64,000 bases of DNA from Candidatus Peregrinibacteria bacterium RIFOXYA2_FULL_41_18 (GTDB lineage: Bacteria > Patescibacteriota > Gracilibacteria > UBA1369 > UBA12470), in assembly GCA_001788795.1 (NCBI GenBank), contig MFXH01000001.1, positions 44,525-108,524 of the forward strand, given 5' to 3'. Shown piece after piece: positions 36,222-45,637 of this stretch. The notes beneath the pieces were generated by a model, which worked only from the letters and a program-made list of their open reading frames with translations, had not been told where the DNA came from and made no database searches. Positions within the stretch are counted from its first letter, which is position 1, and each line of letters starts with the position of its first letter. The translations under genes and the position numbers were made by a program.

Positions 36222-36342
36222 GTTTTTTTATTAGAAATTTAGGAATTTTAAATTACCATTTTATCAAAACAAAACCAAGCTTTAAAACTTGCGCTTAACG
36301 CCAATTCTGTTAATTTAAACCAGTCCCCTCTTCTTTTTTCTC

Positions 36343-36384
36343 CCTAATCCCTAATCTCTAATCCCAAATCTCAAATCTCTTCCT
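36343..36384. repeat. Heptamer tract running into the TRM11-like coding frame
   Basis: CCTAATC, CCTAATC, TCTAATC, CCAAATC, TCAAATC, TCTTCCT in exact register. The reading frame of the methyltransferase is open from 36362, so the tract and the frame overlap. Confidence 0.88.
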
Positions 36385-36514
36385 CTTCCATCTAGGCCGC
36401 GAACAAGAACTCTGCTTTGCTGAACTGCAAGAATTTTTCCCAAACGCCAAATACATAAAGATAGAAGAAAACGGATTCGGACTCGTTGAAGGAACAATAG
36501 ATCCGAATCTGATA

Positions 36515-37510
36515 ATGCGCCTCGGCGGCACAATCAAGATAAGCGAAATAATAAAAGAACTCCCCTCTCGACTACCGATTAATTTCTCAGAATTAATAGA
36601 AAGAGAATTGCCAAAACTCAAAACAAGTCCAAAAGGCAAATTCGAATACGGCATAAGCACATATCCGGAAAACCAGAACCTTATAAGAAAACTTCTTAAA
36701 GGGGCAAAAAACGTACTGAAAGAAGCCGGCATAAGCTCACGCTATCTGAACCAAGACAACAAGAATTTATCCAGCATAATGTCAGCAAACTGCGAAGAGT
36801 TGAATCTGGTATTCGGAGAAAAAACTTATCTGACTCACACCGTAGCCACTCAAGACATAGCCGAATACAGCTTCCGCGATTATGACAGGCCGGCGAGAGA
36901 CGACCGCTCCGGCATGCTTCCACCGAAATTGGCACAAATAATGATCAACTTGGCTCATCCTGAAGCTGGCACCATAATTTACGACCCATTCTGCGGATCC
37001 GGCACTGTTCTACAAGAGTCTATACTCATGGGATTCGATACAATGGGAACAGATATAAGCCAAAAAGCCGTAAACGACTCACGCACAAACCTCGACTGGC
37101 TCGCAAAAAACTTCGAACTGACAGGAAAATGCTTGAAGCTTGAAGTAAAAGACGCAACAAAACTAACACCTTCCGACTTTCCAACAGATAAGAAATTGGC
37201 AATAGTTGCAGAAAGCTACTTGGGAGAACCTCAGAAAGAGATCCCAACCTCTGAAAAAGCGAAAGAAATACTGGCAAGATTGGAGATGTTATATATCGAT
37301 TTTTTACGCACACCAATCCCGTCAGGAACGAATCTTGTACTGGCGCTTCCATTCTTCAACCTCAAGCCTGAACCGATATACCTTGAAGATTTAATTTACA
37401 AGGTGAAAGAACTTGGCTATATTATTCCCGCTTCTAAGGAGCAAATCCTCTCTTACGCTCGCAAAAACCAGATCGTAGGAAGGATGATTGTAAGGCTCGT
37501 ACATCAGTAA
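36515..37510 (+). CDS. TRM11-like tRNA guanosine methyltransferase; true start upstream
   Basis: 331 residues from the first ATG, but the frame is open back to 36362 and encodes the conserved N-terminus (LFLFHLGREQELCFAELQ), so the protein should be ~48-50 residues longer. That region has no ATG, GTG or TTG; ATC codons occur. The C-terminal Rossmann domain shows the SAM motif YDPFCGSGTVLQES and the family motif AESYLGEP where DPPY-type enzymes have the catalytic loop. A THUMP-like N-terminal half is expected. Probable role: SAM-dependent N2-methylation of a tRNA guanosine. tRNA-Asn follows 7 bp downstream. Confidence 0.82.
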   Translation: MRLGGTIKISEIIKELPSRLPINFSELIERELPKLKTSPKGKFEYGISTYPENQNLIRKLLKGAKNVLKEAGISSRYLNQDNKNLSSIMSANCEELNLVFGEKTYLTHTVATQDIAEYSFRDYDRPARDDRSGMLPPKLAQIMINLAHPEAGTIIYDPFCGSGTVLQESILMGFDTMGTDISQKAVNDSRTNLDWLAKNFELTGKCLKLEVKDATKLTPSDFPTDKKLAIVAESYLGEPQKEIPTSEKAKEILARLEMLYIDFLRTPIPSGTNLVLALPFFNLKPEPIYLEDLIYKVKELGYIIPASKEQILSYARKNQIVGRMIVRLVHQ

Positions 37511-37517
37511 AAAACAT

Positions 37518-37592
37518 TCCGGAGTAGCTCAATGGTGGAGCAGGCGGCTGTTAACCGCAAGGTTGTCGGTTCGAACCCGACCTCCGGAGCCA
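37518..37592 (+). tRNA. tRNA-Asn (GTT)
   Basis: Acceptor TCCGGAG/CTCCGGA, D-arm GCTC...GAGC, anticodon loop CTGTTAA with anticodon GTT, T-arm GTCGG-TTCGAAC-CCGAC, discriminator G and encoded CCA. Confidence 0.95.
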
Positions 37593-37603
37593 ATAAAACA
37601 CGA

Positions 37604-37762
37604 ATGGATCATAAAAAAGCTCTGGAAATCTTATTGGAATTACGAAAAAAGCACGTATTAACTGACGAAGAAAACGAAGCAGTTTCAACCGCAATAGGTG
37701 TTTTTAGCATTACATATCTTGCAAAAAATCGGCTGAAGAAAAAATTTGACCAACCCACCTAG
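37604..37762 (+). CDS. Small hypothetical protein (52 residues)
   Basis: MDHKKALEILLELRKKHVLT followed by DEENEAVSTAIGVFSITYLA. It is helical and charged, resembling short helical-hairpin orphans often found in phage and accessory DNA. The longer frame that starts inside tRNA-Asn is an artefact. A good terminator follows 40 bp after the stop, so it probably closes a tRNA-Asn/small-ORF transcript. Confidence 0.6.
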   Translation: MDHKKALEILLELRKKHVLTDEENEAVSTAIGVFSITYLAKNRLKKKFDQPT

Positions 37763-37802
37763 ACAAATATATAATTAAAACACTTTTGGGATTATCCCAC
37801 GA

Positions 37803-37830
37803 CCCCTCGCACAACGAGGGGAACTTTTTT
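37803..37830 (+). terminator. Intrinsic terminator
   Basis: CCCCTCG-cacaa-CGAGGGG (37803-37821), AAC, then six T. Confidence 0.88.
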
Positions 37831-37987
37831 ATAAGTATAATTTCCCAAAACTTTCCTTTACTCTCATAAAATCGACATCATCCAACTCACCAAGTTTTGA
37901 CCAAAAACGCCTATAATCAAGAGATCTGGCCTGATGTAAACAAGCCGTACCAGAAACACCACCTTGCCTAAAAGCAACATACCAACA
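37829..37987 (-). pseudogene. C-terminal remnant of a MazF/PemK-like toxin
   Basis: A 52-codon open segment ends in SGTACLHQARSLDYRRFW and SKLGELDDVDFMRVKESFGK. This matches the usual end of MazF-type toxins (xLxQxRxxDxxRxxxKIGxLxxxDFxxIKxxL). In frame it is preceded by a stop at 37988, and no N-terminal half or antitoxin is present; the PsiE-like gene lies immediately upstream. The fold assignment is from pattern only. Confidence 0.5.
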
Positions 37988-38009
37988 TTAAAAAAAGATG
38001 GAATTCTAA

Positions 38010-38453
38010 CTAAAGTTCAAAATGTTCCTCTTCATTCTCCCTATATTTTTTTCTTAAATATTGGCTTTTTACCTCGTAAATCGCCAAGGTTGAAACAAGC
38101 ACCAAAAGGGCGAAAGATAAAAGCAAAATATCGGAAGCGCTATCGTGGCTTATAATAATATGCCTAACCATATGAGTTATACCGATATAAAGAAAAAACC
38201 GTAAAGGAAAATGATAATGTTCCGCAAAATAAATTTTTATAGAAGCTATAACCTCTACAAACAATAGGATCAAAAATACACGCTCCAAAACATCAAGAAA
38301 CTCCAATCCGTTAATCACCCCTATCAAGATATCGTAAAACCCCTTAAGAATCATTATTGAAAAAAGGACAGCAATGCCAATCAAAACAATAGTCGTTGGC
38401 AAATGCAAAATCCGTGCAACAACCCGACTCCAATTATCAAAAATCTTCCTCAT
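38010..38453 (-). CDS. PsiE-like membrane protein
   Basis: 147 residues with four membrane helices (~res 17-40, 55-75, 85-105, 108-127). The conserved features are the acidic LERVFLILLFVEVIASIKIYF helix and FLYIGITHMVRHIII, as in the phosphate-starvation-inducible PsiE family, whose function is unknown. It is followed by the toxin remnant and preceded by the ParB-like gene in the same direction. Confidence 0.7.
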   Translation of the reverse strand: MRKIFDNWSRVVARILHLPTTIVLIGIAVLFSIMILKGFYDILIGVINGLEFLDVLERVFLILLFVEVIASIKIYFAEHYHFPLRFFLYIGITHMVRHIIISHDSASDILLLSFALLVLVSTLAIYEVKSQYLRKKYRENEEEHFEL

Positions 38454-38512
38454 AAAACAATTAAATTACATCTAAACAAACATACTTTAGCATAAGCTAT
38501 ATACTAGAAAAA

Positions 38513-39589
38513 CTATTCTTCGTTGCCTTCTAAATCGTTTGAACCACTTGCAACCGCAAGTAACCTCGAAAAAGAATCAAGATTATCCCTTAAACCATCA
38601 ACAATTCTTCTTGTTTTTGCCAAACTTCGAGGAGTCATATCTGACAATAATTCAACAATCGCAGGATCCTCATCTTCAGCCTCTTCAAGCAAATCTTGCG
38701 CAGTCCTCCCAGAAACGGCAATACTGCGCAAAAAAACTTCAAGCGAATGCCTAGTTTGCAACGTTAAAGCCTCATCAGCCCTCTTCGATTTGATTAACGC
38801 TTTTTGAAACAATTCTTCTATTTCTTTCTTAGAAATACTACCATCACCTTTTTTGCGAATAACATCTTCCAATAAAGAAACTAAAATATCACCGGGAAAT
38901 CCATCTCCATACTCTTGGAATCTATTCATCAGATAAACCATCGCTGAAGCAATGATAATACGCCTAACACCCAATTCAACAATCTTCGGAGGCATTTTTC
39001 GCATCCTAAGACCATAATGAATATCGTTATATCCGACACCAATTTCTCGTGCAAAATCAACAACAGAAACTCCACCACGCTCGGAAGAAGCTAAATCATA
39101 CAAATGAGCCAACATCAAAAGCCTATCAACCTTACCAAGAGTAGTACTATCTTTATGGGTAGAAGCAGCCGCTTTATATAGATCTGCTTCGCAATTATAA
39201 GAATGCACAACAATCAACGCTTCCTCAATTCCAGCCGTTTTCATGGCCCTAAAACGCATTTCCCCATCAACAATCATAAAACATAATGCACCCGACTCAT
39301 TCACATAAGGAGCAACAACTATAGGCATCAGTTGACCTTCTGACTTCAATTTCTCACCCAATTCTTCAACATCTTTCTCGGGGAAATATTGTCTTGGCTG
39401 ACTTGGATAAGGAACCAATTTACTACGAGAAACTCTAAATTCCCGTCCGCTTAAAGATTCACAGTCAACCAAATGACCGGACACGCCAAAAACAGCCTGA
39501 CCACGAGAAGTAATCAAAGACTTACCATCTAAATCTTCGTCACTCAACAGATCTGTTCGACTTCCTGTTTCACATGGAACAGCCGTCAT
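38513..39589 (-). CDS. ParB/Spo0J-like protein
   Basis: 358 residues from the ATG at 39589. The ParB N-terminal (CTPase/sulfiredoxin-like) domain shows VPYPSQPRQYFPEKDVEELG, QLMPIVVAPY and IVDGEMRFRAMKTAG, which correspond to boxes 1-2 (GExRxRA is GEMRFRA). A helix-turn-helix follows (VVDFAREIGVGYNDIHYGLRM, ~res 185-205). The far C-terminus is Glu-rich. An ATG 45 bp further upstream lies between the -35 and -10 of the promoter and is rejected. No parA is adjacent, so it may be an orphan regulator rather than the chromosomal ParB. Confidence 0.82.
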   Translation of the reverse strand: MTAVPCETGSRTDLLSDEDLDGKSLITSRGQAVFGVSGHLVDCESLSGREFRVSRSKLVPYPSQPRQYFPEKDVEELGEKLKSEGQLMPIVVAPYVNESGALCFMIVDGEMRFRAMKTAGIEEALIVVHSYNCEADLYKAAASTHKDSTTLGKVDRLLMLAHLYDLASSERGGVSVVDFAREIGVGYNDIHYGLRMRKMPPKIVELGVRRIIIASAMVYLMNRFQEYGDGFPGDILVSLLEDVIRKKGDGSISKKEIEELFQKALIKSKRADEALTLQTRHSLEVFLRSIAVSGRTAQDLLEEAEDEDPAIVELLSDMTPRSLAKTRRIVDGLRDNLDSFSRLLAVASGSNDLEGNEE

Positions 39590-39612
39590 AATAATAATTA
39601 AATTAAGACAAA

Positions 39613-39641
39613 AGAGTACGTCAAATAACGGCATTTGTCAA
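39613..39641 (-). promoter_or_regulatory. Promoter of the ParB-like gene
   Basis: -35 TTGACA (39636-39641), 17 bp, -10 TACTCT (39613-39618) on the minus strand. It decides the ATG at 39589 as the start. Confidence 0.65.
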
Positions 39642-39649
39642 TCCCCTGT

Positions 39650-39720
39650 GCCACTATGTCACTTCCCCCAACTTCTTCTACTACTCCTTACTGTTTACCC
39701 CCTAATCCTGCCTTCTCCCT
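39650..39720. repeat. Degenerate heptamer tract (CTACTTC type)
   Basis: Begins CCACTATGTCACTTCC and continues as pyrimidine-rich units near the typA stop, as at 1634, 47120, 51450 and 55272. Confidence 0.55.
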
Positions 39721-41504
39721 ATCTTCCTCTCATTCTCACTCAACAACTTCTTCCTAAGCCTAACGTGTATAGGAGTAATTTCCGCATATTCATCAGCAGA
39801 GATGTATTCAATAGCTTTTTCAAGCGTCATAGGAACAATCGGAACCAAATAAAGAGCCTCGTCACTTCCTGATGCTCTCATATTTGTAAGTTTTTTATTC
39901 TTGATCGGATTAACGGTAATATCGCTTCCCTGATTGTGCTCCCCTATTACCATCCCCGCGTAAACTTGTGTTTGAGGAGTGATGAATAACGGACCTCTCT
40001 CCTGCAATTTCCAAAGAGAATAAGCCATTGCGCCACCGGTTTCGCCGGAAATAATAGAACCGACAGAACGCTTGGTAATTTTTCCTTTATAAGGTTCAAA
40101 ATGATCAAAAGAATGATAAAGCGTTCCTTCACCGCGAGTCATAACAAGGAACTGAGATCTAAATCCGAGAAGTCCTCTCGTAGGTATCATAAATTCAAGC
40201 TGAGTATTCCCATTTTCAGACTTCATATCTGTCATAACACCTTTGCGCTTAGCCAGTTTTTCAATAGTCATTCCGGCCATCTCATCAGGCACATTCACAA
40301 TCGCAAGCTCGATAGGTTCGTTTTGCACTCCATCGATATCCCTCATGATAACTTCAGGTTGAGATATTTGAAGTTCAAAACCTTCTCTGCGCATTGTTTC
40401 AATCAAAACCGCAATATGCATCTCTCCCCTTCCATAAACACGAATAGCATCGCTATCGCTCTGAAATTCAATTCTAAGACCAACGTTCGTCTGCAACTCT
40501 TTTTCAAGGCGTTCCTTGATATGCCTGCTCGTAACCATTGTTCCTTCTCTTCCTGCAAAAGGAGAATCGTTAACACGAAACTCAACCGCAAGCGTAGGCG
40601 GATCAACCTTAATTGCAGATAGCGGCTTCATATCTGGATCTGTGGTAATAGTTTCACCGACATAAATATCCGGCAAACCTGCAATCGCAACGATATCGCC
40701 ACCGGAAGCCTCGGGAGTTTCTATCCTATTCATCCCTTCGAAAGTAAACAATTTGGTAACACGACCGGTTCTTTTTTCACCATTCGGCTTAATAATGGTA
40801 ACATCTTGATTCGGCTTAATAACACCTTCGAAAACACGCCCGACAGCAATACGTCCCAAGAAATTATCATAACCTAGAGTAGCAGGCTGCATCTTGAAAG
40901 GCGCATCAAGTCTGGAATTCGCAGGTTTGACGTGTTCCAAAATGAAATCCAAGAAAGGATTTATATTAACTTGTTCATCTGTAAGTTTTCGAATCGCAAC
41001 ACCGGCACGAGCATTCGCATACATATACGGGAAATCCAGCTGCTCATTGGAAGCACCAAGCTTTGCAAACAAATCAAACGCCAAATCAACAACCTTATCG
41101 GGTCTTGCCGTTGGCTTATCGATTTTGTTTATAAGAACCAAAACCTTATGTCCCAATTCAAGAGATTTCTTAAGTACAAACTTGGTTTGCGGCATCGGTC
41201 CTTCATAAGCATCAATCACCAAAATAACAGCATCAACAGTCCTAAGAACACGCTCAACCTCAGATCCGAAATCGGCATGTCCGGGAGTATCGACTATATT
41301 AATTTTGGAATCTTTATAAACTATCGAAGCATTCTTGGCATAGATCGTAATACCTCGCTCCTTCTCCTGATCATTTGAATCCATAGCTCGTTCTTCCAAC
41401 CCTTTGCGTGCATCAAATTTCTCACTCGCCTTAAGCATGGCATCGACGAGAGTCGTTTTCCCATGATCAACGTGAGCGACAATGGCAATATTGTAGATAT
41501 TCAT
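39702..41504 (-). CDS. typA: Translational GTPase TypA/BipA
   Basis: 600 residues, full length. Ribosome-associated GTPase of the EF-G/LepA group, linked to 50S assembly and stress. G1 [11 protein letters not shown]3 [10 protein letters not shown]4 NKID are intact. BipA-specific C-terminal text is present ([48 protein letters not shown]). It lies 58 bp after the rhodanese gene in the same direction. Confidence 0.97.
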   Translation of the reverse strand: MNIYNIAIVAHVDHGKTTLVDAMLKASEKFDARKGLEERAMDSNDQEKERGITIYAKNASIVYKDSKINIVDTPGHADFGSEVERVLRTVDAVILVIDAYEGPMPQTKFVLKKSLELGHKVLVLINKIDKPTARPDKVVDLAFDLFAKLGASNEQLDFPYMYANARAGVAIRKLTDEQVNINPFLDFILEHVKPANSRLDAPFKMQPATLGYDNFLGRIAVGRVFEGVIKPNQDVTIIKPNGEKRTGRVTKLFTFEGMNRIETPEASGGDIVAIAGLPDIYVGETITTDPDMKPLSAIKVDPPTLAVEFRVNDSPFAGREGTMVTSRHIKERLEKELQTNVGLRIEFQSDSDAIRVYGRGEMHIAVLIETMRREGFELQISQPEVIMRDIDGVQNEPIELAIVNVPDEMAGMTIEKLAKRKGVMTDMKSENGNTQLEFMIPTRGLLGFRSQFLVMTRGEGTLYHSFDHFEPYKGKITKRSVGSIISGETGGAMAYSLWKLQERGPLFITPQTQVYAGMVIGEHNQGSDITVNPIKNKKLTNMRASGSDEALYLVPIVPMTLEKAIEYISADEYAEITPIHVRLRKKLLSENERKIGRRQD

Positions 41505-41562
41505 AAAACATTAATTAAGAAAGCGGCGGAGACTATAGGGTATAATGAACAGATTGGCAAAT

Positions 41563-41880
41563 CTATTGTGGACTATAAGCGCCGATTCCACCTTTCATAT
41601 TCACAAAATGATACTGCGGAAACTGAGGAGACAGCTTTTTCTGCAAAAATCCTGAAGAACCTCCGGAATGACAATAAAGCACAAAATAAGTACCATCAGG
41701 ATATCTACCATCAAACAGCTCGTTTGAAACAGGAACAGATCCGGAAACAGGATGATTGATCATATCTACAAGAACAACATGATCATCTTTGTTTTTATAA
41801 TACTCATCCCATGTCCACTCTATCGAACCTTTCCCTCCGAGAGAACATGCATCTTTATTAAAAAGACCAAAAATATCCAT
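41563..41880 (-). CDS. Rhodanese-like domain protein
   Basis: 105 residues, one domain. The active-site loop is YCHSGGSSG with the sulfur-carrying Cys (~res 70), followed by the typical HFVNMKGGIGAYS strand and helix. The entry strand is VVLVDMINHPVSGSVPVSN, where most rhodaneses have DVRxxxEYxxGHIPGA, so the N-terminal half is divergent. No signal peptide. Probable sulfur transfer in the cytoplasm; partner unknown. Confidence 0.7.
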   Translation of the reverse strand: MDIFGLFNKDACSLGGKGSIEWTWDEYYKNKDDHVVLVDMINHPVSGSVPVSNELFDGRYPDGTYFVLYCHSGGSSGFLQKKLSPQFPQYHFVNMKGGIGAYSPQ

Positions 41881-41983
41881 ACAGATAAGATTTAAAATTT
41901 TTATAACCGGATATTAACACGTTTTTCATGGTGAAATAAAAAAAATTACTTTACAATCGAAGCGAAAAACAACTAAGCAACAC

Positions 41984-43504
41984 ATGTTCAATCCGAAATC
42001 CAAGATGAAAATCCCGATGCTGATGGCAACACAGCACCCTGATAACGCAAACGCTCCTTTTTGGGGCAAAGACGCATTCATAACAACAAAAGAAGAAGCC
42101 GAAGAAATCTATCAATCTTTCAACATAGGATGCGACGAATACATGTGGGACTGGGAAGGAAAATTCGCAGATGAAGCTATGATAGAACGCCTAGTAACAA
42201 ATTACTTCAAATACTTCAAAGAACATCAATTAGGGAAAGACAAGGCAATTCTAATGCGCGTCCCAAACATCTGGGAAGAAAAAACATTCAAACTCGCTCG
42301 CGCCTACATGAGCATATTATCAAGCGCGGAATTCACGAAATCGCTCAAACTCAATACCCCTCCGGTTTTCGAGCTTATTTTGCCTATGACGAAGAAAGCA
42401 GAACAACTTATTCACTTGCAAGAAACATTCAAAAAGACTGCAAAACTCCACGAAGGCATTTTCGGCGAAACAGAATTTGGACAAGGTTACATCCACGTCA
42501 TTCCATTATTCGAGAGCGTCGATGATCTGGCAAACTGCGCAAAAATACTGGAAGAATTTTTACACCTTCACCAAAAACATTTCGGCGCACGCCCACCATA
42601 CTTAAGAGTGTTCGTAGCAAGATCGGATCCCGCCTTGAACGCAGGATTCGTCTCGGCAGTCCTTGCAACACGACTCGCTCTGCGCGAAATACATCGGGTA
42701 AGTAAGAAAACCGGTATCCCGATGTATCCGATCATAGGCACAGGCTCTCTGCCGTTTCGAGGAGGAATCAATCCGGAAAACATAGAACAAAGCCTCCCTC
42801 AATACGAAGGGGCAAAAACTATAACAATTCAGTCCGCATTCAGATACGACTACCCATTACCAACTGTAAAAAAGGCTTTGGATTTTATCAAAAAAACTCT
42901 TCAAAAAAACTCCAAAGTCGTATTCGATCAAAAAACATTTTCGGATCTAAAAACCCTGACAGAAATTTTCAAAAAACCTTATGTCGAAACGATAGAAAAA
43001 TTCGCCCCTATGATAAACGAACTGTCGAAATTTGTTCCGCAAAGACGCGAACGCGTACAACATATCGGACTGTTCGGATACAACCGCGGAATCGGAGAAA
43101 TCAAACTACCGCGCGCAATAAGCTTCACGTGCGCCTGCTACTCGATCGGAATACCTCCGGAATTCATAGGATCAGGCCGAGGACTGGTTCAAGCAAAAAA
43201 ACAAGGACTGCTGCCATTAATAGAACTGCACTTCCCCACTTTGCGTCACGAGCTCAAACACGCCGGCAAATATCTCAATCGTGAGAACTTGGCAATACTT
43301 GCAAAAGAAAATTCATGGGCGCGCGAAATCGAGAAAGATATATCGGTTTGCGAAAAAATTCTCGGAATTGAACTTGGCCCGCAAAAAGAACATCACTTCT
43401 TACACAGAAATTTAACATCAAATATCTTGCTCAAACACAAGATCAGCAAGGATTTTTCGCAAGATCTTGTAGAAGCTGCCATATTTAGAAAAAGTCTGGG
43501 ATGA
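41984..43504 (+). CDS. ppcA: Archaeal-type phosphoenolpyruvate carboxylase
   Basis: 506 residues, the size of archaeal-type PEPC and about half of the bacterial enzyme. It fixes bicarbonate onto PEP to make oxaloacetate. Diagnostic opening KIPMLMATQHPDNANAPFW, then DEYMWDWEGKFADEAMIE, YLRVFVARSDPALNAGF, TGSLPFRGGINPEN with the PEP-binding Arg, and GLFGYNRGIGE, GSGRGLVQAKKQG near the C-terminus. This type is rare in bacteria. The next gene begins in its stop codon (ATGA). Confidence 0.93.
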   Translation: MFNPKSKMKIPMLMATQHPDNANAPFWGKDAFITTKEEAEEIYQSFNIGCDEYMWDWEGKFADEAMIERLVTNYFKYFKEHQLGKDKAILMRVPNIWEEKTFKLARAYMSILSSAEFTKSLKLNTPPVFELILPMTKKAEQLIHLQETFKKTAKLHEGIFGETEFGQGYIHVIPLFESVDDLANCAKILEEFLHLHQKHFGARPPYLRVFVARSDPALNAGFVSAVLATRLALREIHRVSKKTGIPMYPIIGTGSLPFRGGINPENIEQSLPQYEGAKTITIQSAFRYDYPLPTVKKALDFIKKTLQKNSKVVFDQKTFSDLKTLTEIFKKPYVETIEKFAPMINELSKFVPQRRERVQHIGLFGYNRGIGEIKLPRAISFTCACYSIGIPPEFIGSGRGLVQAKKQGLLPLIELHFPTLRHELKHAGKYLNRENLAILAKENSWAREIEKDISVCEKILGIELGPQKEHHFLHRNLTSNILLKHKISKDFSQDLVEAAIFRKSLG

Positions 43505-43902
43505 AAAAACATTTTTACATATTGGGATCGATATCCGCACTTTTGCTTATGCTGGTCATAATACCGGATCAATTGAGTTATATGCTTATGAAAACAATGG
43601 CGGAATTCAGCATGTCCTCGGTAATAAACACATTCGTATTGCCTAAACTTCCTTGGATAATCTTATGGCTTGGTATAACAATAGGCTCTTTTCTTAAATT
43701 CAAGCCTACTATCTACATATCTGCCATAATTTCACCATTCATATTGATAAAAGGAATATTGGCACTAAAAATAAATATAGCGGCAACCGAATTGATGGCG
43801 ATAGAAACTCTGATAACGCCTATTATATACAGCATTGCTGAAATAGCATTTTGCTTCTGGGCAATTTTCATTTTACTCTCTCGCACCGAACACTCTCGAT
43901 AG
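43501..43902 (+). CDS. Four-helix hypothetical membrane protein
   Basis: 133 residues with four hydrophobic segments (~res 5-24, 47-66, 70-90, 105-127). It shares ATGA with ppcA, so the two are co-translated. The last 35 bp overlap the end of the convergent gene on the other strand. No family recognised; no transporter motif visible. Confidence 0.65.
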   Translation: MKKHFYILGSISALLLMLVIIPDQLSYMLMKTMAEFSMSSVINTFVLPKLPWIILWLGITIGSFLKFKPTIYISAIISPFILIKGILALKINIAATELMAIETLITPIIYSIAEIAFCFWAIFILLSRTEHSR

Positions 43903-44347
43903 CGGATGCTATTTTTTGCTTACCGTCAGTCAAAACATCGGAGCAATTGCCGGATGACTTAACCTTATCAAGATTTCTCATCAATAAATCGGGACCGAGA
44001 CCCTGATCTTTCAAAACAAGCTGCCCTCGATCATCACATGTGAAAAATCCTGCAACTTCACCAATATCTCTGGCAACTTCCAACCTGATTGCTTCACAAT
44101 CGCGACCCCTAACAACATCGTTGGCACAATGCACAATGCCTCGAGAGGAAGGATCAGAGGCGGCAAATATAGGATTCCCCAAGGAATCATAAGCAACAGG
44201 CTTTATATCTCCACATTTGGAAGCCACCTCTTTTTGCAATAAAAATCTCTCAATATCATCTTCGAAATAAACCCCTGCATAAGCAGCAGCTGTCAAAACG
44301 ACCGCAGTCCCCCATCCTATCTTCTCTCTAACAGGTATCGGCACCAT
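43868..44347 (-). CDS. Hypothetical membrane-anchored protein (159 residues)
   Basis: One N-terminal membrane segment (GWGTAVVLTAAAYAGVYF, res ~11-28) and a ~130-residue domain with six Cys (SKCGD, VHCAND, RDCEAI, FTCDD, GNCSDV, VRCERVK), which suggests disulfides on an exported domain. Ends overlap those of the convergent membrane protein by 35 bp. No family recognised. Confidence 0.6.
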   Translation of the reverse strand: MVPIPVREKIGWGTAVVLTAAAYAGVYFEDDIERFLLQKEVASKCGDIKPVAYDSLGNPIFAASDPSSRGIVHCANDVVRGRDCEAIRLEVARDIGEVAGFFTCDDRGQLVLKDQGLGPDLLMRNLDKVKSSGNCSDVLTDGKQKIASAIESVRCERVK

Positions 44348-44383
44348 TTAATATTGAATAATGATTAAAACGGTAAGTCTAAA

Positions 44384-44417
44384 TAGCACAAGATGACTAA
44401 AACGGCAAGTTGTGCTA
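44384..44417. promoter_or_regulatory. Inverted repeat before the FkbM-like gene
   Basis: TAGCACAA (44384-44391) and TTGTGCTA (44410-44417), 18 bp apart. A short direct repeat AAAACGGYAAGT spans it. Possible operator or hairpin; no promoter is clear. Confidence 0.35.
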
Positions 44418-44430
44418 TAGCTTAAGAGGT

Positions 44431-45096
44431 ATGGAAAATATCAAATTAAATTTCAACGGCAAGACTCTCCACATTGAACTTAGCGACGAAGCTGACACAA
44501 GCGTTATGCGCGAAATTTTCAAATACAAAGAATATAGGTGTAGCGATCAAGTCATAAAAGAAGCTAAAAATCCGATTATAGATATCGGCGCCCACAAAGG
44601 ATTCTTCACGCTTTACGCCAAAACTATCAACCCGAAAGCAAAAATAATAGCACTCGAACCGGAACCGAAAAACCTGAAAATGTTTGAACACCACATGAAA
44701 GAAAACAAGATAAAAGGTGTAAAAATAATACATGGGGCATTAGCCGGAAAAACAGAAGAAAGACTTCTCGAAATAAGCGAAAATTCTCACAATCACCGCC
44801 TCGGCAAAACCGGCATGAAAATTCAAGCCTATTCACTAAACGATCTCATGTCCCAAAACAAAATAGATAAAATTTCACTCTTGAAGATGGATATAGAGGG
44901 CGGCGAGCATGAGGTCTTTGATAACCTCACCGTAGATGATTTCACGCGTATAAACACAGTTATAATGGAATATCACAACGTTGGCGGAAAAACTCACCGC
45001 AATCTGGAAGAAATCTTGCGATCAAACAAGTTCAAAGTCCAAATCTTCCCATCTCAATTCGATAAAAAAATGGGATTCTTATTCGCCCATAAGTAA
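44431..45096 (+). CDS. FkbM-family SAM-dependent methyltransferase
   Basis: 221 residues from the ATG at 44431. FkbM pattern: motif I IIDIGAHKGFFTLYAK, acidic motif II IIALEPEPKNL, then SLLKMDIEGGEHEVF with the family's DIEGxE signature. FkbM enzymes methylate hydroxyl groups of sugars or polyketides, so a role in surface glycan decoration is plausible. The upstream TTG start is less likely. The 3' end overlaps the convergent gene by 18 bp. Confidence 0.85.
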   Translation: MENIKLNFNGKTLHIELSDEADTSVMREIFKYKEYRCSDQVIKEAKNPIIDIGAHKGFFTLYAKTINPKAKIIALEPEPKNLKMFEHHMKENKIKGVKIIHGALAGKTEERLLEISENSHNHRLGKTGMKIQAYSLNDLMSQNKIDKISLLKMDIEGGEHEVFDNLTVDDFTRINTVIMEYHNVGGKTHRNLEEILRSNKFKVQIFPSQFDKKMGFLFAHK

Positions 45097-45606
45097 CCGG
45101 CTATCATAAGCCCAATGAAGCAAAGCCTGCCTCTGTCTTTTTCTGCATTCCAAATGTCCGGGCATACAATTGCGTCTAATCTGTGCAATATGTCTTTTCA
45201 TAGCCTTCCACCTCTTAATTTGTCTTTCGTCATCACCACATCTCCTACCCATATAATATCTGCAATACCATTGGAACCACCCTCTCGGATCCTCAGGATA
45301 AATCCAACCTTTTTTTATCCAATAAGATAAAGACTTCGAAGCGTTTATACCAAAAAAATTCAACTTGGGATCATGTTTCTCATGGCACAACTTTGCCTCG
45401 GCAAACCAATCTGCCGGAAATTCATCCTTGCAATCAGTCATATATTTACCTCCAAAAACCCCCATCTTAAGCATCTGCTTGGGCGTTAACTGAGGCTTGA
45501 ATTCAGGATGAAAATTCTTACCCTCAGGCTCAGTCAAATAATAGGAGTAATCATCCTGCATCAAGTCATGCACCTTGATTTTTTTCGGTTTTATTTTTAC
45601 AACCAT
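45079..45606 (-). CDS. Conserved hypothetical protein (Trp/Tyr-rich, 175 residues)
   Basis: A strongly patterned sequence: LTPKQMLKMGVFGGKYMTDC, DEFPADWF, NFFGINASKSLSYWIKKGWI, DPRGWFQWYCRYYMGRRC and CRKRQRQALLHWAYDSR. I recall close relatives as uncharacterised proteins in many bacteria and some plants and fungi, but know of no function. It is basic and cytoplasmic. The density of Trp, Arg and His suggests nucleic-acid or nucleotide binding (speculation). It overlaps the end of the FkbM gene. Confidence 0.8.
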   Translation of the reverse strand: MVVKIKPKKIKVHDLMQDDYSYYLTEPEGKNFHPEFKPQLTPKQMLKMGVFGGKYMTDCKDEFPADWFAEAKLCHEKHDPKLNFFGINASKSLSYWIKKGWIYPEDPRGWFQWYCRYYMGRRCGDDERQIKRWKAMKRHIAQIRRNCMPGHLECRKRQRQALLHWAYDSRLLMGE

Positions 45607-45607
45607 C

Positions 45608-45635
45608 TGCTTTCTGTGTTCTGTTTTCTGCTCTC
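45608..45635. repeat. Heptamer tract (TGTGTTC type)
   Basis: TGCTTTC, TGTGTTC, TGTTTTC, TGCTCTC in register, filling the gap after atpB. Nearly the same text as 15243. Confidence 0.85.
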
Positions 45636-45637
45636 TA

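Noticed and set aside
37532..37603. N-terminal extension of the 52-residue protein
   Set aside because: It is a translation of tRNA-Asn.
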